Shown: positions 1 to 8,910 of the stretch, one piece after another | Position numbering within the stretch: position 1 is the stretch's first letter | Layout: the number at the start of each line of letters is the position of its first letter | Assembly: GCF_945859825.1 (NCBI RefSeq) | Contig: NZ_CAMAPC010000004.1 | Coordinates: 1 to 64,000, forward strand | DNA length: 64,000 nucleotides | From: Pseudoalteromonas holothuriae | GTDB lineage: Bacteria > Pseudomonadota > Gammaproteobacteria > Enterobacterales > Alteromonadaceae | Direction of reading: 5' to 3' | Made by a program: the position numbers and the translations under genes | The notes under the pieces: generated by a model | What the model saw: only the letters and a program-made list of their open reading frames with translations | Told to the model about the DNA's origin: nothing | The model's database searches: none

Positions 1-156
1 AATCACTCGAAAGTGAATTAGTTCTGCTGTTAGAACTCAATCTGTACGAGTGCCCACACAGATGATTGCTTCATATTTTTAAAGAACAATTTATGATTAC
101 GCTTTGGTAATCAAGGCGGTGATGAAGCGCTTTGCTTTATCTCGCTAGGGCTGCGC
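1..156 (-). other. rRNA operon leader (5' part of the pre-rRNA), running out of the window
   Basis: Read on the minus strand this is the transcribed leader of an rRNA operon. It holds a boxA-type antiterminator (positions 75-89, GTTCTTTAAAAAT on the minus strand) followed by the stretch GTGTGGGCACTCG (about 47-59), which also occurs at this place in Escherichia coli rrn leaders. Two promoters with the rrn layout lie just upstream. The 16S gene should start to the left of position 1 and cannot be seen. I infer the operon from leader similarity, not from rRNA sequence. Confidence 0.85.
75..89 (-). promoter_or_regulatory. boxA-like antitermination element of the rrn leader
   Basis: The minus strand reads TTGTTCTTTAAAAAT, close to the boxA consensus TGCTCTTTAACA that is bound by NusB/NusE during rRNA antitermination. 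It sits between promoter P2 and the conserved leader stretch, which is the expected place. Confidence 0.75.
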
Positions 157-184
157 ATGTTACGCTTTCCTATTTTTTTGTCAA
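157..184 (-). promoter_or_regulatory. rrn promoter P2
   Basis: On the minus strand a perfect -35 TTGACA (184-179) is followed after 16 bases by the -10 TAACAT (162-157). The next bases are GCGCAGCCC, a GC-rich discriminator typical of promoters under stringent (ppGpp/DksA) control. It is the downstream member of a P1/P2 pair. Confidence 0.8.
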
Positions 185-292
185 TACTTAATTTGAAGTT
201 TTTGTTTTACTAAAAAGTCATTTTAAGTTTTACTCGACGCTGACTCGTTTTGCTTTGCTTGTTAGCGCCGCTCTCCGTGTCAGTGGGGTCGC

Positions 293-320
293 ATTATAGG
301 GCGATCCTTTTTTTGATCAA
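293..320 (-). promoter_or_regulatory. rrn promoter P1
   Basis: On the minus strand TTGATC (320-315), a 16-base spacer and a perfect TATAAT (298-293) are followed by GCGACCCCACTGACACGG. This is almost the same start region as E. coli rrnB P1 (TATAATGCGCCACCACTGACACGG). AT-rich DNA upstream (about 321-420) would suit an UP element and Fis sites, but I did not identify individual sites. Confidence 0.85.
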
Positions 321-433
321 GTGTTTTTTTCAACTTTTGTTAGATAAATGAGAAAAACAGCCATTTCGAGTGAAAAGCATACTGAAATAGCTTAAATCTC
401 AGCTTTAAGGAAGATTTTCCTCATCAAAATATA

Positions 434-461
434 AAATGCCGCTTTATTTGAAGCGGCATTT
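434..461 (-). terminator. Hairpin terminator after the chemoreceptor gene
   Basis: An 11-bp stem (AAATGCCGCTT, 434-444, pairing with 451-461) with a 6-base loop lies 28 bases beyond the stop of the chemoreceptor gene. On the minus strand it is followed by TTTTATATTTTG. The plus strand also has T-rich sequence after it, so it may work in both directions and insulate the rrn promoter. Confidence 0.75.
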
Positions 462-488
462 TTGTATTTTACTTCTAGTTAAGCATCA

Positions 489-2369
489 TCAAACTTTATA
501 TTTAGCTACTGCATCTTTGAGTACTTTAGCTTGCTCAGAAACTTCCTCGCTACTTTGTGCATTTGCTTGCGCATGCTCAGAAGCAACCTGCGCAATGTCA
601 CGAATACGCACTACATTTTTATTAACTTCGCTGGCTACTTGGCTCTGTTCATCGATTGCCGTAGCTATATGAGTGCTCATATCCATAATATTTTGCACGT
701 CTTCTGTAATCATACTCAACAACTCACCCGCCTTTTCCGCTTGCGCAACACTTTCTCCACCTTGATTACGACACTGCTGCATTATATTAACGACCTCTTG
801 AGTTCGCTGCTGTAACGTGGAAATAATGCTTTCAATTTCTTGTGTCGAGTCTTGAGTTCGCTGTGCAAGCGATCTCACTTCATCCGCTACAACCGCGAAA
901 CCACGTCCTTGCTCACCTGCTCGAGCAGCCTCGATTGCGGCATTTAACGCAAGTAAATTAGTTTGTTCTGCTATACCTCTTATAACATCAAGTACAGATC
1001 CAATCGTTTCCCCATCTTTTTCTAACTGTGAAACAACATTTGAAGCACCACTTAGCGACTCTGACAATGCAATTATATGCTTAATAGTAGCATCAACTTC
1101 TGAGCGACCTTGCTGAGCATTGCCATTTGTTGACTCTGCTTTTTGAGAAGCAGCTTCTGTATTATGTGAAATATCTTGAATAGTCGCTTGCATTTGGGTT
1201 GCTGCAGTTGCCACCATATCAGCCTCATGGAGCTGCTCGCTCACACCTGCACTAGTTTGTGCTGTTGATTCTGTTAAATGAGAAGTTGCATCATTAATTG
1301 TATGCAATGCACTATTCACCTCTGTTATTAAAAGCTTAAAGTCATTAATTAAACTATTAAAGTCTTGAGTCATAATAGTAATTTCATCGTTACCGCTTTG
1401 CTCTATTTGCAACCCCAAGTTATTTTCCTTACGGATCCGCTCTATGGTTAAATAAACCCGCTCCACAGGTCTAACAATAGAGTTACTCGTAGATAATACC
1501 AGCGCCATAACTATGATTGATGCTGTAGCAAAAACAGAAAATGCAATGAATTGAACTGAATCAGAGCTTGTTGAGATCACTTTTTGAGTTGCTGCTACTA
1601 CTTCGGTGACCAACTCTTCGCTTCTTTCGACGCTACTTTTCATTTGACCTAATGCGCCGTCATCTAAATGCAAACCTAATTCTACTTGAGCATCAACCAA
1701 AGCTTGAAATTTAGTTTGATATTCGTTGAGTAAACGAAGCAGTTCATTTTGATACCCACTCGGAAAGCCTGCTGATTTAATTTGCTCACTAAATGTTGAT
1801 ACCAAACTCAATAATTTAGTTAAATATTTTGTATCCAAACGAAGCATAAAATCTTTTTCTGCTCGTCGTAAGTGCAGCATAGTCGACAACAACTCATAAT
1901 TTTCGCGCTCTTTTAATAACGTTTCAACACCATGAACAGCCGCCCTCAATTCACCGTAAAGGGCATCTTTCGGATGTAAGCCGATTGCTTTTTGTAGCGT
2001 CACCACATGCTGAAAATCTGTATTATATTGTTTTGCCAATCGCTCAAAGTCATTAAGCTTGTTAGCTTCAATGTCAAAATGTGCAAATGTTTGCTCAAGT
2101 AATGCTAATGTATTTTGTAACTTTGCATACTCGTCATCAAATTTATCTAATGAGTTTTCCTCTTTGTAAAACAAAAAGTTTTTTTCGTGTTTTCTCATTG
2201 TAAGTTGATGAACATTGAGTTCTTTTGAATATTGAATAGCATTATTAAGCTGCAACATCATTTTTGCTTCATAAATGATCACACCCAACATAACAACCAA
2301 AGCAATACCAACAACCAAAGCGTTTAACTGCAAACGCCGCTTTATTGTCAAATTCTCTAACAAAGCCAT
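489..2369 (-). CDS. Methyl-accepting chemotaxis protein with HBM sensor domain
   Basis: A transmembrane chemoreceptor of about 626 residues. A short cytoplasmic tail and TM1 (about 13-37) precede a long all-helical periplasmic region (about 38-260), TM2 (about 262-285), a HAMP linker and a classic signalling hairpin with the core [20 protein letters not shown]. The sensor carries the paired RKHEKNF and RRAEKDF motifs of helical bimodular (HBM) domains. Known HBM receptors such as McpS bind organic acids, but the ligand here cannot be read. I chose the ATG at 2369; a TTG 12 bases upstream is also open. There is no C-terminal xWxxF tether, unlike the receptor at 27014-29686. It is a single-gene unit with its own terminator. 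Confidence 0.9.
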   Translation of the reverse strand: MALLENLTIKRRLQLNALVVGIALVVMLGVIIYEAKMMLQLNNAIQYSKELNVHQLTMRKHEKNFLFYKEENSLDKFDDEYAKLQNTLALLEQTFAHFDIEANKLNDFERLAKQYNTDFQHVVTLQKAIGLHPKDALYGELRAAVHGVETLLKERENYELLSTMLHLRRAEKDFMLRLDTKYLTKLLSLVSTFSEQIKSAGFPSGYQNELLRLLNEYQTKFQALVDAQVELGLHLDDGALGQMKSSVERSEELVTEVVAATQKVISTSSDSVQFIAFSVFATASIIVMALVLSTSNSIVRPVERVYLTIERIRKENNLGLQIEQSGNDEITIMTQDFNSLINDFKLLITEVNSALHTINDATSHLTESTAQTSAGVSEQLHEADMVATAATQMQATIQDISHNTEAASQKAESTNGNAQQGRSEVDATIKHIIALSESLSGASNVVSQLEKDGETIGSVLDVIRGIAEQTNLLALNAAIEAARAGEQGRGFAVVADEVRSLAQRTQDSTQEIESIISTLQQRTQEVVNIMQQCRNQGGESVAQAEKAGELLSMITEDVQNIMDMSTHIATAIDEQSQVASEVNKNVVRIRDIAQVASEHAQANAQSSEEVSEQAKVLKDAVAKYKV

Positions 2370-2482
2370 ACTGTTACCCAAATAAAATAAACCTAAGGCA
2401 AGTATAGCTGAGAACTATATTTACTGCTGCAGTTAACATTGCACAATTTGGAACTTTCCTACAGAAGGTACAATTCTGTGAT

Positions 2483-3535
2483 TTACGCTGCGTTTGACAA
2501 CTTAGAGCTTATTGGTTGCCACAATTTGTTATGCAAACCCTCAACATCATCCCACTTGCTATTTATTAGCCAATTTACTAAAGGCGAAGGGTCTGATGGA
2601 AAGTGGACTGCCTCAGCCATAGGCAGCTCTAAAAACTCTTCTAACGCATTAGTACTTAAATAATGCATGACTTTCGCTCGCCCCATACTTTCTAACGTTA
2701 ACGCATTACTTAACTGCTCAAATTGACCATTTAAAGGTTTTAATAACAGCTTTTTGCCGAATTTCATCGCTTCACTGGAAAGCTCAAAACCGGCGTTTGC
2801 GACGATGCCACTGGTATTTGCTAAGTCTTTCAAAAAGCCACTCCGACTGGGAGAGCGTAAATGGATATTGGCCAAAGACTGGTTTTGTGCATTTGGGTGA
2901 TAACAATAAAACTCTTTATCAGGAAAATCCTGTAACAACTCAATAATTTTATTTAACTCTTCAAAAGGTAAATATACAAGCACCTTATTTGCCACCGATT
3001 GACATTGTTTATCTGGTACTTCATAAGGGATAAATGGTGGAATTATATTCTTTGCAAATGGTTGCCAATGTACCCCCAAATATATATCGGCAGGGGCAAA
3101 TTGTTTCAGTAACGTGCGTTTTATAAGCCCTGCCCCCTCTACGGGTACTTCTGGAAATAAAAAAGAGGCTTGGTGACTCATCGCAATAACAGGCACCTTC
3201 GCCAACTTTCCAGCCCAAGCGGTAACTGGCTCAAAATCATTAAAAACTAAATCATAACGAGCAACATCTAAATGACGTATGTCCTTATAAAGCTGGCCTA
3301 GTTTTAGCTGTTTAAGTGTATCAAACTTGTTTACCTGACCACTTTGAGTCGAAAAACTCAAACCATCTCGGCTTTTGTAGTCACCAAATACACTCATGTC
3401 AAAATACTTTTCCCTTCGCCTACCTGAGAATAAATAATCAACTTCTACGCCGTGTTCAGCAAAACACGCGGCCATAATTCGCGCACGTGTTGTATGACCA
3501 TTTCCGGTACCTTGTACTCCATACAATATCTTCAT
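2483..3535 (-). CDS. Glycosyltransferase of the MJ1255/VC2487 type
   Basis: A cytoplasmic GT-B-like glycosyltransferase of about 350 residues. It opens with MKILYGVQGTGNGHTTRA, the glycine/histidine-rich N-terminal loop of MurG/UGT-like enzymes and typical of the MJ1255/VC2487 family. The C-terminal half has the donor-site signature region GIVANAGFELSSEAMKFGK. The start is the ATG at 3535, whose first bases overlap the stop codon of the upstream phosphatase (ATGA), so translation is probably coupled. Acceptor and donor are unknown. Pairing with a PAP2 phosphatase suggests glycolipid or isoprenoid-lipid work at the membrane; that is inference. Confidence 0.75.
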   Translation of the reverse strand: MKILYGVQGTGNGHTTRARIMAACFAEHGVEVDYLFSGRRREKYFDMSVFGDYKSRDGLSFSTQSGQVNKFDTLKQLKLGQLYKDIRHLDVARYDLVFNDFEPVTAWAGKLAKVPVIAMSHQASFLFPEVPVEGAGLIKRTLLKQFAPADIYLGVHWQPFAKNIIPPFIPYEVPDKQCQSVANKVLVYLPFEELNKIIELLQDFPDKEFYCYHPNAQNQSLANIHLRSPSRSGFLKDLANTSGIVANAGFELSSEAMKFGKKLLLKPLNGQFEQLSNALTLESMGRAKVMHYLSTNALEEFLELPMAEAVHFPSDPSPLVNWLINSKWDDVEGLHNKLWQPISSKLSNAA

Positions 3536-4053
3536 AGCATTCCTACTAGCCCAATAGCCAAACTGGCACAACCTATTCCCATTAAAGCCCCCACTACTAC
3601 ATCTAATGGATAATGTACTCCAACTACAACCCTAGACAACGAAACACCTGTAGCCCAAATCAATAATGGAATAGACAAGATGGGAATGTGCTCTGATAGA
3701 CATGTCGCATATAACCATGCCCCAGCACTATGCCCCGATGGCAAACTAAATTTATCACCCGGTGTTAACAAAGCCTTTTGTGAAAAGCAGTCACAAGGGC
3801 GCACTCGAGCAATACGCTTTTTTAAATAAAAATAAACTGGTCGCTCAAGCGCAAACGCTAACACAGCAGTTAATGCAAACTGTTGCCCCAGCTGTTCTAG
3901 AAAAATGGCACAAATAATAGCTAGCAACACATATAAACCACCATTACCGCTTTTAGATAAGCCTAATGCTACAATTCGCCACCAATGCTTAGGGCTTGGA
4001 GTGAAAACTGCAAAATATAAAGCCGTATCAAGCTGTGCTAGTTTACCTTTCAT
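3532..4053 (-). CDS. PAP2-family membrane phosphatase
   Basis: An integral membrane phosphatase of about 173 residues. All three motifs of the PAP2 (lipid phosphate phosphatase / undecaprenyl-diphosphate phosphatase) superfamily are visible in order: KKRIARVRP, PSGHSAGA, and SRVVVGVHYPLD with the catalytic His and Asp. Four or five hydrophobic helices surround them. The ATG at 4053 (MKGKLAQLD) gives a normal-length protein; in-frame starts at 4089 (ATG) and 4107 (TTG) would add an unlikely hydrophilic leader. It ends in a 4-base ATGA overlap with the glycosyltransferase, so the two form an operon. The substrate is uncertain: lipid phosphate or isoprenoid diphosphate. Confidence 0.8.
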   Translation of the reverse strand: MKGKLAQLDTALYFAVFTPSPKHWWRIVALGLSKSGNGGLYVLLAIICAIFLEQLGQQFALTAVLAFALERPVYFYLKKRIARVRPCDCFSQKALLTPGDKFSLPSGHSAGAWLYATCLSEHIPILSIPLLIWATGVSLSRVVVGVHYPLDVVVGALMGIGCASLAIGLVGML

Positions 4054-4153
4054 GATGTTTAACTCACATATTGTGGATAAATTCAGCATAGAAGAGCTAA
4101 ATAACAAAACCGTGACAATTATGAGACACTAATATGTAACTTACTGTTTGGCA

Positions 4154-4181
4154 TTGCTAAGGTTATATATGGGAGTATACT
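4154..4181 (+). promoter_or_regulatory. Candidate sigma-70 promoter for rraA-hutG
   Basis: TTGCTA (4154-4159), a 16-base spacer and TATACT (4176-4181) lie 37 bases before the rraA start. The -10 lies inside the small palindrome GAGTATACTC (4172-4181 plus one base). No HutC-type palindrome is present here. The -35 match is only moderate. Confidence 0.4.
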
Positions 4182-4218
4182 CACCCTGACTTAATGTTAT
4201 TTTCTGAGGATAATAGTT

Positions 4219-4722
4219 ATGGATTACAGCACTTCCGATTTATGTGACCACTTTGCTGATGTAGTTGATGTACTCGAACCAATGTTCATTAACTTTGGTG
4301 GCCAGGCTTCATTTTGTGGCCGTATTACCACAGTTAAGTGTTTTGAAAATAACGAGCTCATCCAGAGCATGCTAGAACAAGATGGAACTGAACGAGTCTT
4401 GTTAATTGATGGCGGCGGTTCTACACGTCGTGCGCTTATTGACATTGACCTTGCAGAACTTGCTGTAGAAAATAACTGGCAAGGTATAATCGTTTATGGT
4501 GCTGTTCGTCACGTAGATGAACTTGAAGAATGCGACTTGGGGATCCAAGCAATAGCCTCTATCCCTGTCGCCGCAGATAGCGAAGGCTCAGGCGAACAAG
4601 CAATACCTGTCAACTTTGCTGGAGTGTCATTTTTTGAAGATGACTTTTTATACGCAGACAGTACAGGCATTATTATTTCTGCACAAGAACTACTCTTAGA
4701 GCCTGAAGAAGAACAAGAATAA
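4219..4722 (+). CDS. rraA: RraA, regulator of ribonuclease activity A
   Basis: A 167-residue protein that matches RraA along its whole length. RraA is a trimeric protein that binds RNase E and inhibits it, so it modulates global mRNA decay. Typical stretches are [14 protein letters not shown] at the start, the glycine-rich loop [15 protein letters not shown] and [10 protein letters not shown]. The related aldolase activity of the fold is not expected in RraA proper. A good ribosome site (GAGGATAATAGTT) precedes the ATG. Only 5 bases separate it from hutG, so the two are very likely cotranscribed, an odd pairing of RNA-decay control with histidine catabolism. Confidence 0.92.
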   Translation: MDYSTSDLCDHFADVVDVLEPMFINFGGQASFCGRITTVKCFENNELIQSMLEQDGTERVLLIDGGGSTRRALIDIDLAELAVENNWQGIIVYGAVRHVDELEECDLGIQAIASIPVAADSEGSGEQAIPVNFAGVSFFEDDFLYADSTGIIISAQELLLEPEEEQE

Positions 4723-4727
4723 TTGGT

Positions 4728-5783
4728 ATGAATAACTGGTTACATGTTTATAGTGAGGCTGATGTTATCAACCTCACTTCGACAAGAGAAAATGAGCTGA
4801 GGTATTGGCAGTCTCTTACTTTTTTAGAGCCCAACTCACAGCTTAATGTAGCACTAAAAGATGCAGCAGCATTTGGTATTAAGTATGTATTAGTTGGTAT
4901 TAATGAAGATTTTGGACCAAAAGCAAATTGCGGAAAAGGAGGCGCGACATTAGGCTGGCAAGCATTTTTACAGCGCTTTTTAAATTTACCGTGTAATGAC
5001 TTTTTAACGCCAAAGGATGTACTGCTATTAGGTGAAGTTAATTGTGATGACTTACAACAACAAAGTAGTAATTTGGATAACTCTAATCCTGAACAACTGG
5101 TTGCCCTTCGACAACTATGCGAGCAATTAGATGAAAGAGTCGTATATGTTTTAAGTATGATATTTGCTGCAGGGCTTGAGCCTATTATTATCGGTGGTGG
5201 TCATAACAATTGCTTTGGTATTTTAAAAGCGCTCGCACAAACCAAAGGAACAGCATGCCATGCTATTAACTTTGATCCACATGCAGATTTTAGAGCATTA
5301 GAGGGCAGACACAGTGGCAATGGGTTTCATTATGCACATCAAAATTCATACCTTTGCGACTACCATGTAGTAGGGATGCATGAACAAAAAAATAACCAAG
5401 CTATTATAGCTGCTTTGAACCAAGCTCAATATAGTTATATCAGCTATCAAGATATTTTAGTAAGTCGCAAATATTCATTAACTCAAGCTTGCGAGTTAGG
5501 CTTGAAACGCTTTGCAAACAAAGCGCCTTTAGGTGTAGAGGTAGATGTTGATAGCATTAGTTATATGCCTGTAAGTGCTTTTACTAACTGTGGTTTTAGC
5601 GTCAGTGATGCAGAACACTTTGTCTATTTGGGCGCTCAACAAGCAAACGCTTCTTATTTACACCTCTGCGAAGCGGCACCTGGCAATCACCCTCAAGGTT
5701 TAGCCCAAGGCATGCTTGAAGCTGGGCAAGTACTTAGTGGCTTAGTATGCAGTTATTTACGTGCAAAAAGGCATAAAGCCTAA
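4728..5783 (+). CDS. hutG: Formimidoylglutamase-type ureohydrolase
   Basis: A 351-residue arginase-fold enzyme with all the binuclear manganese ligands of the family: GGGHNN (His159), FDPHADF (Asp183, His185, Asp187) and EVDVDS (Asp273, Asp275). In the histidine-utilisation pathway HutG hydrolyses N-formimino-glutamate to glutamate and formamide. The nearby hutI and hutC support that role, though agmatinase or arginase activity cannot be excluded from motifs alone. It follows rraA after 5 bases with a weak ribosome site. Its stop overlaps, tail to tail, the stop of the degenerate EAL gene on the other strand. No HutC operator was seen upstream. Confidence 0.78.
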   Translation: MNNWLHVYSEADVINLTSTRENELRYWQSLTFLEPNSQLNVALKDAAAFGIKYVLVGINEDFGPKANCGKGGATLGWQAFLQRFLNLPCNDFLTPKDVLLLGEVNCDDLQQQSSNLDNSNPEQLVALRQLCEQLDERVVYVLSMIFAAGLEPIIIGGGHNNCFGILKALAQTKGTACHAINFDPHADFRALEGRHSGNGFHYAHQNSYLCDYHVVGMHEQKNNQAIIAALNQAQYSYISYQDILVSRKYSLTQACELGLKRFANKAPLGVEVDVDSISYMPVSAFTNCGFSVSDAEHFVYLGAQQANASYLHLCEAAPGNHPQGLAQGMLEAGQVLSGLVCSYLRAKRHKA

Positions 5784-7621
5784 TCCTTTCGTTGAGCCTT
5801 AAAATTATGTAGCCAACCAATGAGCCCTTTACAGCTCATTGGTTGAGCTAAAAAATGCCCTTGAATTGCATTGCAACTAAGCTGCTCAGCAAATTCTAAC
5901 TGCACTTTATTTTCAACTCCTTCACATATCACTTTTATACCCCTTTCATGTTGCATCGCAACAATGTTATGTAAAAGAGCTTCAACGCCAGCAGGTTGAG
6001 GTTGCTCAGTTAATGCTGAAGAGAGCTTAATAAAATCAACTTGTAGATTAAACAAATTGCTCAATTTCAGTGCTGATTCACCAAACCTATCAATCCCTAT
6101 ATGAACACCCAGCTGTCTTAATTGAGTTATACAAACCTGTGTTTGTTGATCTATATTAGTAAATAGGCTGGCTGGGAACTCCAATAAAATTTCACCGTCC
6201 TGCAAATAATGCTCTAATAAAATATGTTCCATAAAGCTCAAAAAGTCTTTTTGCAACATTTCAGGGCCAAAAATATTAATGCTCAAAGGCACTTTAAGGC
6301 CTTCCATCTTTATAGCCATTGCTATTTCTGCAGCACGCTCAATAACAAAATGCGCTACGGGTAAAGATAAACCAGCTAAACGTATATCTTCAATAAAGTA
6401 CTCTGCAGTCAACAGCCCTTGTTTAGGGTGTGGCCAACGCAATAACAATTCTAAGTAAGCGATTTCTCCGCTTGGATGCGAAAAAGCAGGCTGAAAATAT
6501 ACTTCTAACTCCTCACTTATCATCACTTTTGCCAGTTCCCTCAATCGAGTTTGCTGCTCTACTTGGCTAATTTGCATCTGCTGCTGATACGCACATACCG
6601 CCTGATTAGAGAGTTTATCTAGTGCCAAGTATGCACACGCTATCAAACTATCAATTTGACCTAGCTCTTCATCACAATTGACATAACTTGCTCGAGCCGA
6701 TATATCTAAGGTACAACTACCAACATGGAATGGTTTTTCAACACTTAATAAAATATCATCAATAAGCTGCTCATGAAGATATTCAAAACGTCCCAAACGA
6801 CACACAAATGCAAAGTGTAACCCTCCTAGGTGTGCGAGTCTTGATACCGAGTTGCCATCAGGAATAGGAAAAATGTCTGTAGCACTATTAAGCTGCTGCT
6901 TTATTCTATTCGCTGATTCAGCAAGCAAGGTATCCCCAAACTCTCTGCCTAAATGAATATTAACTTGCTCAATTCCCTCTAAAAATATTAAAACAAGCAT
7001 GGCAGGCCCAGGGTCTAACTTTCTTTGTATCTCATAGGCATGCCTCAAACTCGCTCGGTTAGGTATACCTAAGTCATTACCACTTAGCTCTTTATCATAA
7101 GAAGTTGAGCGCTGCTCTTCACGAGTTTCATTGATAGTGGCATAAAGTAGTCCGAAATAAATAGGAAAAAGCGCAATAACAGCTAAATTCACAGGCCATT
7201 GCGACAATAAATAGCCACTTAAAATAGCGGCATATATACATGTACTGGCCGCAACTAACCTACTTATCCACGATACAGAAAATGAAAAAGAGTAGGCAAG
7301 ATAAATAGCAAAAACGATAACCAGCACAAACATTGCCAGCGGCACATTTAAAAATAGTAAAAGCAACGTGATAATACACAAAGAGAAATGTAAGCCTTTT
7401 AGTAATAGCTCTTTGGTAACAACACATAACATCACACCGGCGGTAACAATACCACCCGCAGACAAGACATCAAACAACGGCACTGAGTGCGCCGTTGTAT
7501 CTGAGAGTGAAGGTAATAAAGCGGCAAACCAAGTTAATGACTGTAACAACACCTGCTTACCATTAAATAAACGATTAGTAGTGAATAAGTTTACCCGAGA
7601 TCCACAAATTTGATAGGTCAC
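5780..7621 (-). CDS. Membrane protein with degenerate GGDEF and EAL domains
   Basis: About 613 residues: five or six hydrophobic helices (about 24-162), a GGDEF-like domain (about 180-345) and an EAL-like domain (about 360-605). The GGDEF signature has decayed to HLGGLHF (264-270), so no cyclase activity is expected. In the EAL half, E391 (ELL for EAL), N449, E481, D511, K532 and Q587 are kept, but the second Asp of the DDFG motif is Arg (DRFG, 511-514). Phosphodiesterase activity is therefore doubtful, and a c-di-GMP-binding or protein-binding role is more likely. The GTG at 7621 overlaps hutI by 47 bases; a later GTG at 7552 also fits. It probably shares the hutI transcript. Confidence 0.85.
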   Translation of the reverse strand: MTYQICGSRVNLFTTNRLFNGKQVLLQSLTWFAALLPSLSDTTAHSVPLFDVLSAGGIVTAGVMLCVVTKELLLKGLHFSLCIITLLLLFLNVPLAMFVLVIVFAIYLAYSFSFSVSWISRLVAASTCIYAAILSGYLLSQWPVNLAVIALFPIYFGLLYATINETREEQRSTSYDKELSGNDLGIPNRASLRHAYEIQRKLDPGPAMLVLIFLEGIEQVNIHLGREFGDTLLAESANRIKQQLNSATDIFPIPDGNSVSRLAHLGGLHFAFVCRLGRFEYLHEQLIDDILLSVEKPFHVGSCTLDISARASYVNCDEELGQIDSLIACAYLALDKLSNQAVCAYQQQMQISQVEQQTRLRELAKVMISEELEVYFQPAFSHPSGEIAYLELLLRWPHPKQGLLTAEYFIEDIRLAGLSLPVAHFVIERAAEIAMAIKMEGLKVPLSINIFGPEMLQKDFLSFMEHILLEHYLQDGEILLEFPASLFTNIDQQTQVCITQLRQLGVHIGIDRFGESALKLSNLFNLQVDFIKLSSALTEQPQPAGVEALLHNIVAMQHERGIKVICEGVENKVQLEFAEQLSCNAIQGHFLAQPMSCKGLIGWLHNFKAQRKD

Positions 7622-8801
7622 TTACGCCAAATTGATAACTTAGTTCTGCAGGGTGATCTACTTGCCACAAAGCAATATCTGCTCGCATACCGACTTTTAG
7701 CATACCTCTATCGCTTAGTCCTAGGGCTTTTGCAGCGTTAACTGTTACCCCCTCTAACGCTTCTAGTGGTGTCATACGAAATAGTGTACATGCCATATTA
7801 AGCATTAAACGTAATGAACATAGTGGTGCGGTGCCTGGGTTAAAATCACTGGCAATAGCCATTGATACTTTATGTTTTCGCAATAGCTCAATCGGTGGTA
7901 ACTGAGTTTCTCTTAAGAAATAAAATGCGCCAGGTAAAACAACCGCCGTAGTGCCAGCTTTTGCCATAGCCATGACACCTTGTTCATCTAAATACTCAAT
8001 ATGATCTGCTGATAGGCCTGCAAATTCCGCCACTAACTCACTACCATGCTGGTTAGATAATTGTTCAGCATGACATTTTATTTTTAGTCCTAATTGCTGT
8101 GCCTTTGTAAATACTTTTTTGGTTTGTTCGTAGCTAAAACCCACATTTTCACAAAATACATCCACAGCAACGGCCAGACCTTGCTCAGCAACTTGAGGAA
8201 GCATTTGCTCACAGACTAAATCAATATAGTCATCTGCTCTATCTTTATACTCGGGAGGAAGTGCATGTGCACCTAAAAAAGTACTTTGCACATCAATTGG
8301 GTGACATTCATTTAGTAACTTATTCGTTTGTAGTAATTTCAGCTCGTTGTCACAATCTAATCCATACCCTGATTTACTCTCAACCGTTGTTACACCTTCA
8401 CGCAACAAGCTATTAAGACGCTCTTTGCCTGTAACAAATAAAGTTTGTATGTCAGCTTGTCGAGTCGCACGTACAGTACTTGCGATACCACCACCTTGTT
8501 GCGCAATATCTTGATAAGAAACTCCATTTAGCCGCTGTTCAAACTCAGCTGCTCGGTTTCCAGAAAATAAAATATGTGTATGGCAGTCAATCAATCCTGG
8601 TGTTAGTAACTGACCTTTTGCATCATGAAGTGGTGTTGCTAGCACATCAAACTCAGGCATATTACTTTGCTCTCCAAGCCAAGCAATGCTACCCGCTTTA
8701 AGCATAATAGCGCCCTGTTCAATTAATCCGTATGGATTCGATATATCAGGGTCCATTGTGGCGAGTGTGACATTGGTGATCACTAAATCTACTTCCAGCA
8801 T
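7575..8801 (-). CDS. hutI: Imidazolonepropionase
   Basis: A 408-residue amidohydrolase that opens imidazolone-5-propionate to N-formimino-L-glutamate, the third step of histidine breakdown. The metal site is intact: DCHTH (His74, His76), KCHAEQ (His244) and SDFNPG (Asp319). The family stretches ESKSGYGLD and [11 protein letters not shown] are also present. The ATG at 8801 has a ribosome site (AAAGAGG). It is divergent from hutC across a short intergenic region with a HutC-type palindrome, so histidine or urocanate induction is expected. hutH and hutU are not in the window. Confidence 0.93.
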   Translation of the reverse strand: MLEVDLVITNVTLATMDPDISNPYGLIEQGAIMLKAGSIAWLGEQSNMPEFDVLATPLHDAKGQLLTPGLIDCHTHILFSGNRAAEFEQRLNGVSYQDIAQQGGGIASTVRATRQADIQTLFVTGKERLNSLLREGVTTVESKSGYGLDCDNELKLLQTNKLLNECHPIDVQSTFLGAHALPPEYKDRADDYIDLVCEQMLPQVAEQGLAVAVDVFCENVGFSYEQTKKVFTKAQQLGLKIKCHAEQLSNQHGSELVAEFAGLSADHIEYLDEQGVMAMAKAGTTAVVLPGAFYFLRETQLPPIELLRKHKVSMAIASDFNPGTAPLCSLRLMLNMACTLFRMTPLEALEGVTVNAAKALGLSDRGMLKVGMRADIALWQVDHPAELSYQFGVSDLSNLWISGKLIHY

Positions 8802-8847
8802 AACAGCCTCTTTAAATAGTAAAACTGTAATGAGTGTAGCAATCTAG

Positions 8848-8861
8848 CTTGTATATACAAG
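8848..8861. promoter_or_regulatory. HutC operator, perfect 14-bp palindrome
   Basis: CTTGTATATACAAG is a perfect inverted repeat located between the divergent hutI and hutC genes. Sites of the form TTGTATATACAA are what I recall for HutC repressors of the GntR family. Its place, 47 bases before hutI and 50 before hutC, fits control of both genes, including autoregulation. Confidence 0.8.
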
Positions 8862-8910
8862 ACATGTGTGCCATGTTTATTTTAATAAGAAGCGTGTAGA
8901 GCAGAAAAAT

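Noticed and set aside
1..160. 16S rRNA sequence at the left edge
   Set aside because: Only leader-type sequence (boxA and the conserved leader stretch) is visible; no 16S 5' end motif is reached.
2439..2663. Plus-strand frame opposite the end of the glycosyltransferase gene
   Set aside because: Mostly antisense to a recognised gene and without a ribosome site.
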